A stretch of 64,000 bases of DNA, from contig JAJEKV010000015.1 in the NCBI GenBank assembly GCA_021234155.1, forward strand, positions 1,708,852-1,772,851, written 5' to 3'. A program made the translations under genes and the position numbers. Positions 22,594 to 32,350 of this stretch are shown piece after piece; within the stretch, counting starts at the first letter, position 1, and every line of letters begins with the position of its first letter. The notes below the pieces were generated by a model. The model did no database searches. It had not been told where the DNA came from and saw nothing but the letters and a program-made list of their open reading frames with translations. The stretch is from Isoetes taiwanensis (lineage: Eukaryota > Streptophyta > Lycopodiopsida > Isoetales > Isoetaceae).

Positions 22594-23857
22594 TCAAGTC
22601 CTTTGTTGTATTTCGTGCCCTTTCTCCTTATGGTGAGATAGAGCCATCAGAGCGACCTCCATATTGAACGAGTTTTTTAGCTTTTCCATAGAGATCCCCT
22701 GACCACCTAGGGCCACATCACAACGATGCTTCCAGATAACCCAGAGTACCAGGTTCACCAGAGAGGCCTCAATGCAGCAGCGATCCGTGTTGATGAGCAG
22801 CTCTGGCCAGACCAATTGGCTTAACATGACTGCCAGAATCCAGCAATCCGGGGGCAGAAAAAAAGGTGAGATATGGATTCAGTAACCTGACAGCCCAATG
22901 GACATCTGTCGTCAACTGTAATGCCCTTAATGAATAATCTTTCCATAGTACTTAATCCCCCTTGAAGAGCTAACCATCTGAAGAACTGAATCTTCCTAGA
23001 GCAGATAGTTTTCCAGGAGTTAGACAGTAAGGTTTTGGTGTCTGCCACACTGACTCCAAGCCTCACCTCTGCTAGCAGGGGGGTATCCTGGCATAGATCC
23101 CTGTATATCCTCTTCACACTGTACTGATTTAGCCCATCATATAGCCAGTTCTCCCGTGACCCCACAATACCGGTCAGATTAATGGTATTCCGTAGGATTT
23201 TCCTTAAGACTTTACGGTCACCTTCCCCTGAATTCGGGATTACCCTTTTGAGTGCAGTCCAACTGACCCATCTGCCATTATCCCAAAGGTGTTGCAACTG
23301 AGTTATACCACAGCCCTTCCATTTGACGAAGATGCGAGGGTGTGAGAGTGCCAAGGGAAGCCCGTTTCTCTCCCAGATCCCAGTGTTCCAAAATAGACTA
23401 AATCCACTCGCATCCCTGGGGGGATCCATCGGAGAGAAGAAATGCTGCACTTTTAGCCATGCTAAAGAATTTTACGCATAACAAGAGAAGTACCAGGGGC
23501 CACCTTGAGGGTGTAGAATAGGGCACCCACCTCATCCCTAGGGAGAGATGGTTTACCGAGGAGCTTGGCCTGTTTCAACCAATAAGAAACAAACCTCAAA
23601 GCAGGGGATGACTCACCTTGTAGTGCACGCCACATAAATTTAGCTGCCAGGGGCTGAGCTTGTAAGAAGGGATCCTTACAGCCCAATTCACCATCTTTTT
23701 TGTCACGACAGAGTTCCCCCAGGGCTACCTTCGCCATGCCCCCCCAAATAAATTTCTGGATGATAATTTGCATTTGGTTATATACCCCTTTCTGGGCAAC
23801 CATAACTGATGAGTAATAAATATGAGAGGCAGCAAGCACAGCATTTGCCACAGTCAC
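22594..23857 (-). pseudogene. LINE ORF2 C-terminus (zinc-binding reverse transcriptase tail)
   Basis: Three open blocks follow the polymerase on the minus strand: 23857-23462, 23450-22821 and 22827-22594. The first shares the phase of the reverse transcriptase block and is separated from it only by a TAG at 23930. The second contains KIQFFRWLALQGGLSTMERL and CPLGCQVTESISHLFFCP. That is the zf-RVT signature of plant L1 ORF2. Frameshifts lie near 23460 and 22825. The last block reads LVLWVIWKHRCDVALGG, the usual 'WxIWKxRN' ending of these proteins. Confidence 0.8.
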
Positions 23858-23929
23858 ACGTCCAGCTGTAGAAAGGGACTTTGTGGACCATAGACCAACC
23901 TTCTTTCTTAACTTATCAAGTATAGGGGC

Positions 23930-25453
23930 CTAGAGTCCTTTAAGACTATCTGACAGCATCAGGGGAAGTCCAAGAAGTTTAACTGGTTCCCTGATAGTGA
24001 CTACTGGGAAACCCAAGCCCCTGCCTTGAGGATCAATGTCGCCTTCTGTAGGCCATAGAACAGAACATTTATTGGCGTTAAGACCAATACCAGAAATAAC
24101 CTCAAAGGACAGCAGGATCTCTCGGAATGAGAGAAAGCTATTGTCATCATATCTGAGAAACATAAAAGTGTCGTCAGCATACTGCATTATCATCAGCTTA
24201 TCCCCACCTTCTGGGAAGGTTAGACCTTCTAAGTTTCCCTCTGACGCTTTGAGGTGGACCATTCTTGTTAAAAGATTTGCCATGATGAGAAACAGATAGG
24301 GAGCAAGGGGGCAGCCTTGCCTAATACCTTTATTGAGATTAAATAGACCAGAAGGTTGCCCATTAACCAGCACCGAGGCTGAGGCCAAGCTATTCATCCC
24401 TAGAGTTGATTGGATGAATTGAGCGTCAAATCCCATGCTACACATAACTGCACGTAATCCTGCCCATCTTAGGGAATCATACGCCTTTCTAAAATCCATC
24501 TTAATCAATACACACTTTTGTTTTGAGGCTTGACACCAGTGCAGCCCTTCCCTGGCTGCAAGATAGTTATCCAGGATATATCTGCCAGGCAAGAAAGCTG
24601 ATTGCTCCATCCCGATGACCCTATTGAGAATAGGTTTCAAGCGATTGGCAATAATCTTCATAACCACTTTGTAGATGGCATTGGTAAGAGCAATAGGCCT
24701 CCACTCACTTAAGCTTAGAGGCCTGGGAACCTTGGGGATGAGCGTGATAAAACCTGCTGCAAGAGTAGGGTGTAGAGAGCATGAGGCCCATGCACCACAA
24801 ACAGCTCTAGTAAAATCTTCCCCAAGAACATCCCAAAATTCGACGAAGAATTCAGGGGGGAAACCATCAGGACCAGGAGATTTTTCAGCAGCAAGAGAGC
24901 AAAGAGTCTTATAGATCTCATCCTTTTCTACACTATGAAGTAAGTGCCTATTTTTAGCAGCACTAACCCTCTCCCCCCAATCAACATTAGCCAGCCAGGT
25001 GTTTAATCGAAGATGGAAGGAGGAAGGTAATGGATCTTCCGCAAATTGTTTTTCAAAACTTCCTCGTATGAAGGACCTGATTTCCTGTGGGTCTTCCAGT
25101 GTATTGAGGTTATCATCCTTCACCGTTAAAATACTATTTTCTGCTAACCTACCCCCAGCCAGCCTAAAGAAGCATTTAGAATTTTCATGGTCTAGCTCAG
25201 CATACCATTTGGTTTTGGAGCGAACAGCCGCTCCTCGAGCCTCCTCCTCTTCTATTGCCTTGGCCTTCCCTTCTAGCACCTTCTCTGCATTTTGTTTTAC
25301 CATGTTGTGCGGGTCCAATAGCAGTTCCTGTTTGACCTCTCTCAGAAGGTTATAGACTTCTTCCTTTTTCTTTTTAAACTCCATAGCTCTGTTCCTGCCC
25401 CAACCTTTTACCCACCACTTTATGAGACCAATCTTTTTAACCCAACCCCTCAT
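23930..25453 (-). pseudogene. LINE ORF2 reverse transcriptase
   Basis: The 507-codon block is a non-LTR reverse transcriptase. It has LAAEKSPGPDGFPPEFF, TLIPKVPRPLSLSEWRPIAL, AFLPGRYILDN, KMDFRKAYDSLRW, NKGIRQGCPLAPYLF and the catalytic MQYADDT at about residues 420-426. The catalytic aspartates are intact. The block opens after a frameshift near 25470 and closes at a premature TAG (23930-23932). The enzyme would copy LINE RNA at a nicked chromosomal site. This copy cannot make the whole ORF2. Confidence 0.9.
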
Positions 25454-25476
25454 ACTGTATGGGTTATCAACAGCAG

Positions 25477-26299
25477 CTAGGAGGAAACAAAGACCCTAAA
25501 GGGCTTGCAGAAAGCCTCTTTCCCCAGCCAAGATGCATTAAACTTAAAGGGGGTGTTTCTATTCATCCTAGTAGTAGGAATGTTTTCCAAGATTAAACTT
25601 TGGGGGGACATGATCAGAGTGAGAAAAAGCCAACTCACCCTCAACATAGCACCTATCCATGAAACCAGCCGACTTGTTAGCCATATAGAACCTGTCCAGC
25701 AAGCAATAAACTCTATCCTGGCCCTTTTGCTTATTTGACCAGGAAAAGGTGGCATTGGAAGGCGGGACCAAGGCAAATCCAACATTGTCAAGTAATGAGT
25801 TCCAGGTGGAGTCCTCCTCAGTTGATAGGTTTCTATGTAGACCTATTTTCTGGTCCCATGTGTCAGTCATATTGAAGTCTCCACCTAAGATCCAATTTTC
25901 CGTAATGTTGGCCTGGAGAGTGATCTAGGACTCAATCTCCTTCCACATGGCTGCCCTTTCCCCCGGCTTATTAGATGCATAGACATTGATGATTCCCCAC
26001 TGACAATTATTTGTTTCAAAGGTAACCACCTGCCATCGCCCATCCCCTGCAGAGTGGTAAGATTTTTGCACTAGACCTTTCCAGAGAATACATGTGCCCC
26101 CTTTAGTCCCACTGGCTGCACAACTGAGGGAGGAATAATTGTTACCAACCCAATTGCCTAGAGAGCTTGCCTGGAGGTCAGGGAGCCTATGTTCCTGAAT
26201 CATAATAGCATCTGCCTTCATGGAGCGAATTGCAGCAAGTACTCTGCCATGTTTGAGAACACCTTTTATACCCCTAAGGTTCCAGGAAACAATCTTCAT
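25477..26299 (-). pseudogene. LINE ORF2 start: APE-type endonuclease
   Basis: ORF2 begins at ATG 26299 with MKIVSWNLRGIKG, the usual start of the endonuclease/exonuclease/phosphatase domain. IMIQEHRL, GIINVYASN, ILGGDFNMTDTW and LAFSHSDHVP follow, giving the metal-binding and catalytic Glu, Asp, Asn and His of this family. A TAG at 25925-25927 interrupts the frame. It continues in the same phase to 25568, and a frameshift near 25600 moves the rest to 25791-25477. The ATG overlaps the stop of the upstream 303-codon frame in the tetranucleotide ATGA. Confidence 0.88.
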
Positions 26300-27207
26300 A
26301 GTTTATAACAGTGGTCTGACAGTATGGTGCTCTTTTTACAGGATCCAGGTGAGATAGGGGGCTTTATCGATAGAAGCCAACATAGATCACAAGTTCCAAG
26401 GTAGATGTAGCTTGTCATGCTGTTATACCCTGACCCCCATTTCTTCCCCAATTTATTATAGGGATATGTCAAAGGAGGACCCACCTCAAAAGTACCTCCT
26501 AATTTTCCAAATGGTAAGCCAATTGCCAGGGTTACCTCAAATAGCAAAGGGACCATTATAACCTTTTTGAGACCCCCCTTCCCACCCGGGATCACCCCAA
26601 GGGCCTTAGTCAACCAAGACCCCCTTAGACATAATGTCCCTATTGAGACATCTCGTGAAAAGAAAGACCAAATAAGCAAGGGGGTGCACAAGCCCTGGCA
26701 TAATAACTTGGCAAGCAAGGGGAAGCTTAAATTCTTTTGGAACCCCTTTACCCCAACTAGGGTAACCTCATGCCTCCAATAACTGCCCCCCCTCCGTTTC
26801 ATTCCCAGACTGTTTGGGGAGAATGTGAAAGGAAGAGGAGGCCTCTCACCCCCCATATAATAGAAGCAATCACTAGTTTGCCCTAGAATGTTCACTGGTA
26901 AACCTGTTGAAATAAGTGTCTCTACTCTCCTTTTGAAACCCACCGCCCCGCCAAAAGTCGCCCAACGCCAAGGGACCCTATTCCACCCAAGCCCCCATTT
27001 TCTCACAGCCACCCAAACATACAATGGGTCACGAAAGTCACCAAACTCTAAGTTTGGACATAGTAACCGTAACATAATTAACCTTATCATATCATTTATA
27101 CATAAACCAATTGGAATATCCATCGGATAGACATTTCTGTCCTCACGCCTGTTGGCCCGCCCGTTCCCAAAACCGGCCCTGAACAACCCACTGCAATCCT
27201 TGAACAA
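26296..27207 (-). CDS. 303-codon ORF between LINE ORF1 and ORF2, function unknown
   Basis: The minus strand is open for 303 codons and its TGA overlaps the ORF2 ATG (ATGA, 26296-26299). The predicted protein is rich in Gly, Trp, Leu and Phe and has no motif I can name. A long C-rich stretch on the opposite strand may explain part of the composition. The openness and the exact stop-start overlap argue for a used ORF. The lack of any family resemblance argues for caution. Confidence 0.4.
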   Translation of the reverse strand: MFKDCSGLFRAGFGNGRANRREDRNVYPMDIPIGLCINDMIRLIMLRLLCPNLEFGDFRDPLYVWVAVRKWGLGWNRVPWRWATFGGAVGFKRRVETLISTGLPVNILGQTSDCFYYMGGERPPLPFTFSPNSLGMKRRGGSYWRHEVTLVGVKGFQKNLSFPLLAKLLCQGLCTPLLIWSFFSRDVSIGTLCLRGSWLTKALGVIPGGKGGLKKVIMVPLLFEVTLAIGLPFGKLGGTFEVGPPLTYPYNKLGKKWGSGYNSMTSYIYLGTCDLCWLLSIKPPISPGSCKKSTILSDHCYKL

Positions 27208-27749
27208 CCACCCTATTCGAGCCTCTGATGGCCTCTAAATAGATAGAGCAATAGAAATGGGATAATAAGATCGACCAAATGATCCTTTCAGAACTGTATC
27301 GGTTGGTTGTAGACCATTGTTGAAATGAGGAAGATGTTTTTAAGCTTAAATTCCCTTCTTAAAGTAGTGCAAGTTCCTTTGTATATCGACAAAAAAGTAG
27401 TAGATAAGAACATGAAGAGAGTATCCATTAATATATCCCTGTTATCATCTTAACAGATATAAAACATAACCAAACCGGCCCCAACAGAAGAGTGACCAGC
27501 TTTGGTAGCAAAAAGAACTTCTAACTTCACCACAAAACCAAGCATTCAGATCAGCTTGTGAACTTGAAGGTACCAGCCACTGAAAGAGAGGTTTTCGAGA
27601 TCCAAAAACAGAGCACCAAATACTAAATAACTGCTGATAAAGGGAGATACTAACCTGAGCACAAAATATCTCCATTAGACTAGCATCAGATAAACATGCC
27701 AGCAACTACCCGCCATCTCACTTCTTCTTAGCTGTACCATTAGAGTGAT

Positions 27750-29234
27750 CTAGGAGAAGTTTGGCAACAACCGATTCAAACTCATGCTTGTTAGCTTTCT
27801 TCCCCGGAGCTTTTTTCTTTTTTTATTAGCATCATCCCCGATTCTTATTTCCTCAGACAGATTCTCGGTACTTTGGAGAGGTAGCTCTACTGGAGCAACA
27901 TCACTAGACAAGGCTGGTATAGCAGCTTCCAAAGGCACATCTCCCTTTTGGAGAGGCAGCTCCACTGGAGCAACGTCACTAGACAAGGCTGGTACAGCAG
28001 CTTTCAAAGGCACGTCTCCCTTTACCAAAGGGTCGTCAACAGCTTGACTGGCCACAGGTGTCGTCTCAGATCGATCTTGGGTCTGAACTAAAGGAACAGC
28101 CTCCGGCAGGGACCCAGCAAGCAAACAGTCCCATTGAGCAGAACATGTAGCTTCTCCATTGGATGGGGCTGCCAACTTGGTTTGTCCTGCAACCACACTG
28201 TTAGTTTGAGAGAGGACAACTGACTTACTTTGTCCTACTTCTTGTTCATCGCCCCGAGCAGAATGAGGGATGTCACTGCAAACCCGACCACAGAGCAGAG
28301 CCTGCGGAGACGACAGAGGCTCACTTTCAGGAAAGGCCTGGGAAGAAGACAGAGGCTCTCCTTCAGGCAAGGCCCTTTGCTGCTTGTCTGTTTGCTCTGT
28401 ATCCAACAGGGCCGTTTTCTGTTTGTCTGTAGCAGGGGAAGGTATCTTGGGATCCTCACTACAGTTGCCAGCAGAATAGTCAATATTATCAGCATACAGA
28501 CTTCGAAACCTATCTCGTTGTTTATGGGGCTTTGTGGCCGGAATAAAACCTTCAGCATCTGAGTGCATAAGCATGCCAACCTCATCCTTGGCTATTGGTT
28601 CACAAATTTCCCCAGCATGCACCAAGGCAGCACACTTATCACAGGGCAGTGGGAGACCCGAAACTTGGAGTACAAACTCAATGGTCTCATTGTTAAAGCC
28701 TTTAAACAGAATGGCATGGGGAAGAGGCTTGAAGAGATTAACAGATACACAAATTTTGGGGGGCTCATTGGGGCAGCCGCCCATGCAAACAAGTTCACCA
28801 AGGCCAGAGGCAATGATTTTGAGCGCTGGTTCTGTCCAGAACTCGGAGCTAAGGTTAGCTAGTGACAGCCAGACTGGAAAGAAAAGGGCTTCCGGGTCTT
28901 TGGCACAAAACTTGGGCCTCCAACGCTGAAACAAGATCTGACCATAGAGGCAAGAGATTATGCCCTTCCTGAAGACTAAATCAGCATCTTTTTCGTTTGG
29001 GAAGGTGACCAGGTAATAAAGATTGCCTAACGGCTGCAGCCTGGATAAACTTCGCCCTCTGGACGTCCGATCCAGAGTCTTTTTTATTTCAGCCATAGAG
29101 GGGTTTCCCCTAATGACCTTTGCAATAAGGCCAAGCCTATCAAGGTGGCGGATTCTGTTTGCCACCTCAGGGATGCGGAGGGAAAGCGAGATGTGCTCCT
29201 CCGAATCCAGTAGAGCCGGCTGAGATTCAGCCAT
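27750..29234 (-). CDS. LINE ORF1: DUF4283-like domain and CCHC zinc knuckle (494 aa)
   Basis: I place the start at ATG 29234 (MAESQPALLDSEEHIS). A longer frame to 29360 is open but overlaps the preceding ORF. Residues about 30-190 resemble the RNA-binding DUF4283 fold of plant LINE ORF1: NLYYLVTFPNEKDADLVF, FPVWLSLANLSSEFW and PPKICVSVNLFKPLP. A knuckle CDKCAALVHAGEIC (CX2CX4HX4C) follows near residue 225. The C-terminal half is polar and low in complexity, with a 25-residue tandem repeat, and ends in a basic KKRKKLRGRK cluster. ORF1 proteins coat LINE RNA and chaperone target-primed synthesis. The frame is intact although ORF2 is not. Confidence 0.75.
   Translation of the reverse strand: MAESQPALLDSEEHISLSLRIPEVANRIRHLDRLGLIAKVIRGNPSMAEIKKTLDRTSRGRSLSRLQPLGNLYYLVTFPNEKDADLVFRKGIISCLYGQILFQRWRPKFCAKDPEALFFPVWLSLANLSSEFWTEPALKIIASGLGELVCMGGCPNEPPKICVSVNLFKPLPHAILFKGFNNETIEFVLQVSGLPLPCDKCAALVHAGEICEPIAKDEVGMLMHSDAEGFIPATKPHKQRDRFRSLYADNIDYSAGNCSEDPKIPSPATDKQKTALLDTEQTDKQQRALPEGEPLSSSQAFPESEPLSSPQALLCGRVCSDIPHSARGDEQEVGQSKSVVLSQTNSVVAGQTKLAAPSNGEATCSAQWDCLLAGSLPEAVPLVQTQDRSETTPVASQAVDDPLVKGDVPLKAAVPALSSDVAPVELPLQKGDVPLEAAIPALSSDVAPVELPLQSTENLSEEIRIGDDANKKRKKLRGRKLTSMSLNRLLPNFS
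27875..28024 (-). repeat. 75-bp tandem duplication in ORF1
   Basis: Two adjacent 75-bp units (27875-27949 and 27950-28024) differ at only a few bases and encode a repeated 25-residue unit containing PALSSDVAPVELPLQ. The frame is preserved. Confidence 0.85.
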
Positions 29235-29700
29235 AAAGCTCAAGCCAATAGTAGCTGTTCTGCCAAGGGCAGTATACAAGCAAGGATTGAGTGGGCTCAG
29301 CGCCCAGATTTCCAAAGACCAACTGTCTAACCTGCCTCCTGACCAAGAAAGGGTCACCAAAGACAGCTAAACCACCAGTGCAGTTAAACTGATCCTGATA
29401 GAGATGTCTACTGTCGATAATAGTCGCCCACAACTGATCAACAGGACCTTGAACGAACCCCCACCAAATGAAATCAGTATTGACGAGGAGGGCAGATCTG
29501 ATGATGGTAAGAACAGCTCGGGGAGGTGGTGAATCAAAGGAAGACGAGGGGGCAGAGGGAAAATCAGCTTGTGGAGGTGGAGATCCAAAAGGAGATGGAG
29601 GAACGGAGGGGAGATCTTGAGAAGAAAGAAAGGGAGATGAGGGGAATGTGGTTTCAGATATATAAGGGCTAGAATCAGAGGAAAAAAACAAATGCTCCAT
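29227..29700 (-). CDS. second LINE leader ORF (157 aa)
   Basis: The ORF starts 12 nt after the stop of the first leader ORF and ends with a TGA that overlaps the ORF1 ATG by 8 nt (29227-29234). The N-terminal 60 residues are Ser/Pro-rich with a repeated FGSPPPQAD / FDSPPPRAV unit. The rest contains FIWWGFVQGPVDQLWATIID, clearly related to the preceding small ORF, and both end in a LEL-Tyr motif. No known domain is recognised. Confidence 0.5.
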   Translation of the reverse strand: MEHLFFSSDSSPYISETTFPSSPFLSSQDLPSVPPSPFGSPPPQADFPSAPSSSFDSPPPRAVLTIIRSALLVNTDFIWWGFVQGPVDQLWATIIDSRHLYQDQFNCTGGLAVFGDPFLVRRQVRQLVFGNLGAEPTQSLLVYCPWQNSYYWLELYG

Positions 29701-29712
29701 TGCAGGCCAACA

Positions 29713-30078
29713 TTAAGTCGTTCTGTAGAGCTCTAAGGAAACAAAATCTGCAAGCTGATCGGAGTAGATAGAGAACTTAGCCTTAGGGGGCCGATCAGAA
29801 CCAAGGTATGCGATTTTGAGCTCAATGGAAGAAGCCACTGGATCGTTGGTTGGGCCGGATTGTTCGCCAATAAAGAAGATATCTGGGAAAATGGATTCGT
29901 CAACCAAGAAGGCCCAAAGATCAACCGTGGAGCCTTCTAGCCAACCGCAACAGATTTGGTCGGCAGTATAAAAAATGGCAAAATATTTAGAGTTTTCAGA
30001 AACAGATGTGATTGGAGATGGTAATGGAGAGCCGGGATCAGAGCATAAAATATGCAGAGGGAGAGGGACACCCATCAA
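29713..30078 (-). CDS. first LINE leader ORF (121 aa)
   Basis: This is the most 5' ORF of the LINE, about 100 nt inside its start. It contains QICCGWLEGSTVDLWAFLVD, homologous by eye to the next ORF and to the 96-aa ORF of the neighbouring LINE fragment. It ends VSLELYRTT. Function unknown. The repeated architecture suggests internal gene duplication. Confidence 0.5.
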   Translation of the reverse strand: MMGVPLPLHILCSDPGSPLPSPITSVSENSKYFAIFYTADQICCGWLEGSTVDLWAFLVDESIFPDIFFIGEQSGPTNDPVASSIELKIAYLGSDRPPKAKFSIYSDQLADFVSLELYRTT

Positions 30079-30178
30079 GATCCAGCATTATGAAGAAAGA
30101 ACCTTGATTAGGCCGGAAAGGATATTGAGTAGAAAGCTGCAGTTAGGAATAGCAGAATGAAGCAGGAATGGATTGGAC

Positions 30179-30187
30179 TGATTGGAG
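30179..30187. repeat. candidate LINE target-site duplication (5' side)
   Basis: TGATTGGAG begins about 100 bp upstream of the first LINE ORF and matches the 3' copy exactly. A nearby GATTGGAC at 30171 makes the precise border slightly ambiguous. Confidence 0.6.
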
Positions 30188-30189
30188 TA

Positions 30190-31060
30190 TTTTCCTTGTA
30201 TGCACTTGCACAGTTGCAGTGTTGTGAATCCTGTGCAAAGCTAGCTATTCCTTCATGAATTGAACAATTGGACTGTTGTTAATTGTGATGTTCTTCTCCT
30301 TCATGGTTTTGAATACCAGTATGCGCCACTATTGTAAGTTGTAACAGAGCATCTGTTCAACATACATCATCTTGTAATTTCAATATTCTTCTAATTTCAA
30401 TGTATGCTCACTATTAATGGGCTTTGGTTGTGTTGAACATTGTTCTACGACTTTCTGTTCTATGAGTTATTGTCTTCTATGGACGAAGCTGCACAACATT
30501 GTTCGTTAGAAATTTCTGTGTAGATCTTGTGTTATGTGTGTGATTGTATCATTGACTTCTACACCATGGCCCAGAAATTTTAGGTAGGGCGACGTGGAAA
30601 GGGTGTTTGACCCCATCTTATTTTTTGATGTACGGCCACTCTTCAAGGATATGGTATATTCTCTAGTGGATTCTCTGGATCAACGGTCTAGATGCAACGA
30701 GTATGAGGATGCAACGAGTATGGATCAATATTCCTCGAATATTTTACATCTTATACCCTTGTCATAGTATTGAATGATTGAGTCACCACCTTATCTTTGA
30801 GTTTCCTTTGGCTTCGAGCTTTTTTCCCATCATGATGGTCTTATCTCAAGAATTATTGGTTAGGCCCTCTTTTGTTTTCTATTTTCTCTACCTCAAGGCT
30901 TTCTTTAAGAATATGTACCTAAAGTTTTTTGGGCGATGAAGCTCTCAGGTCTTATTTTGGTGTTCGAGATGATGCATGCTTCTTCAGCAAAATTTTATGC
31001 ATGCGACTATTTTGAAGACAATCAAATATTCTGGTTGCAGACAAAATATGATTGCAGTAT
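30190..31060. other. intergenic, nothing recognised
   Basis: No protein-like frame or structured repeat is seen on either strand. Confidence 0.5.
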
Positions 31061-31068
31061 GATATCGT

Positions 31069-31483
31069 AAGGTTATCGGTCTAGCCGAGGCCGATAACCA
31101 AAAATGCGTGATTGAGGTTGTACATCTGAGGCGTTGCATTTTTTGTTATCGGCCGAGGTAAAGACCGATAACCACCTTATCGGTCTTATATGGGTGGAAC
31201 AGTACTGATAATTAGTTATCAATACTCCTCCAGTACTAATAATTAATTATCAGCCTGCCCCAATAGTCATAACCAAAAAACAAGGACTCCCACTTCACAT
31301 TAAAAGTCCGATAAGGTAAGGTTATCGGTCTGGCCGAGGCTGATAACCAAAAATGCGTGGCCTCTGTTATACGTCCTCAGCCAGATATTTGCACACGGCT
31401 AGATATTTGCACATATACATGCAAATATCTGGCCGAGGACGTACAGCCGAGGCGACACATTTTTGGTTATCAGCCGAGATAAA
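31069..31483. repeat. compound foldback DNA, two nested hairpins
   Basis: Arm GGTTATCGGTC...CCGATAACCAAAAATGC (31071-31105) pairs with GCATTTTTTGTTATCGGCC...GACCGATAACC (31136-31173). A second unit starts GGTTATCGGTCTGGCCGAGG (31320) and pairs with its complement near 31455-31483. Inside that loop, ACGTCCTCAGCCAGATATTTGC (31371-31392) pairs with GCAAATATCTGGCCGAGGACGT (31420-31441). No ORF is present. It looks like a nonautonomous foldback transposon or a silencing-prone inverted repeat. Confidence 0.75.
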
Positions 31484-31899
31484 GAAGCATCTGTTCACCA
31501 AGAGAAGCTATAGTTGAGATGACTGCTGCTATTGTTGACGCGGCATGATTTAAACTTGAAACACTATTTTTTGTCTAAAGGACATGGGATGAGCGCATGT
31601 GCACTCTTCTATGTTGTGGTTACACATATTGCAATGTCTGCAATGAGAATATCCATTGATGGAGTTGCATTGTCTGCGAGAGGACCTTGATATTTATAGA
31701 TATATAATACCATATTTGGCTATATTGGGAAGATTGCTGAGGTTGAGCAAAATCTTGAGGAACCATAATAGGTTGTATAAATGGGAGATCTGGGAGAGGG
31801 ACACCACAAGAGAAAACATTGATGAAATGATTGGCAAGTTCAATAACTTCTTCTAAGAAGGTAGGTCGTAAGTACTCGGTTATGAGGCGAAGAGTCGAC

Positions 31900-32350
31900 G
31901 ATAATCCTTGAAGGAACCATGCAAGAATCTGTTAGTCGGTTATTCCCCAAGTTTGTTGGCAGTGACAAGCAGGTGGTCAAAAAAGTCTCGTGCAGATTTT
32001 GTGGTCTATTGTTACATGTCATTGAACTGCTTCAAGAGTTGTTGGTCATCATCAGAAGATCCATAGTGATCAAAAAAATCAGTTTTCATGTTTTTCTAAC
32101 TTTATTTGCAAAGACTCTTATTGGCCATGAGCCATTGATGTGGAGCTCCTAGCAAGGTGTTGAAAAAGACGTGAAATTTGATTTGTGGTTGAGAGTGTCC
32201 ATTGAGAATTGTGATTTAGCCTCAAACTCTTCAAAATGTGCTTTGATACTTTCGGGTTTGCCTTTTGTAGTGCCAAAGATGGGATATAAGAGGTTAAGGT
32301 GAACTGAGAATTGAAGCAGAGTGTCCTTAAATAAAAATAAACTGAATTGG
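31900..32350 (-). pseudogene. LTR-retrotransposon gag relic
   Basis: On the minus strand a decayed frame reads FFNTLLGAPHQWLMANKSL, then DFFDHYGSSDDDQQLLKQFN, a stop, and SARDFFDHLLVTANKLGE. This is the retrotransposon gag (capsid) pattern 'F-LP-A--W---...F...F.....LL.LKQ...ESVRDF..R...L'. Several stops interrupt it. No protease or polymerase lies beside it. Confidence 0.45.

Larger units (their letters stand above)
22272..30178 (-). mobile_element. near-complete plant L1-type LINE (about 7.9 kb)
   Basis: On the minus strand the element shows a short 5' leader, two small paralogous ORFs, a DUF4283/zinc-knuckle ORF1, a 303-codon frame, an APE-type endonuclease, a reverse transcriptase with YADD, and a C-terminal zinc-binding domain. 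A 14-15 A tail (plus-strand T run at 22272-22285) marks the 3' end. TGATTGGAG occurs immediately outside both ends (22263-22271 and 30179-30187), a plausible 9-bp target duplication. ORF2 carries a few stops and frameshifts, so this copy is dead, but damage is modest. Confidence 0.85.

Noticed and set aside
26567-27130. Plus-strand frames opposite the 303-codon LINE frame
   Set aside because: Short, proline-rich and without motif. They are antisense to a LINE.
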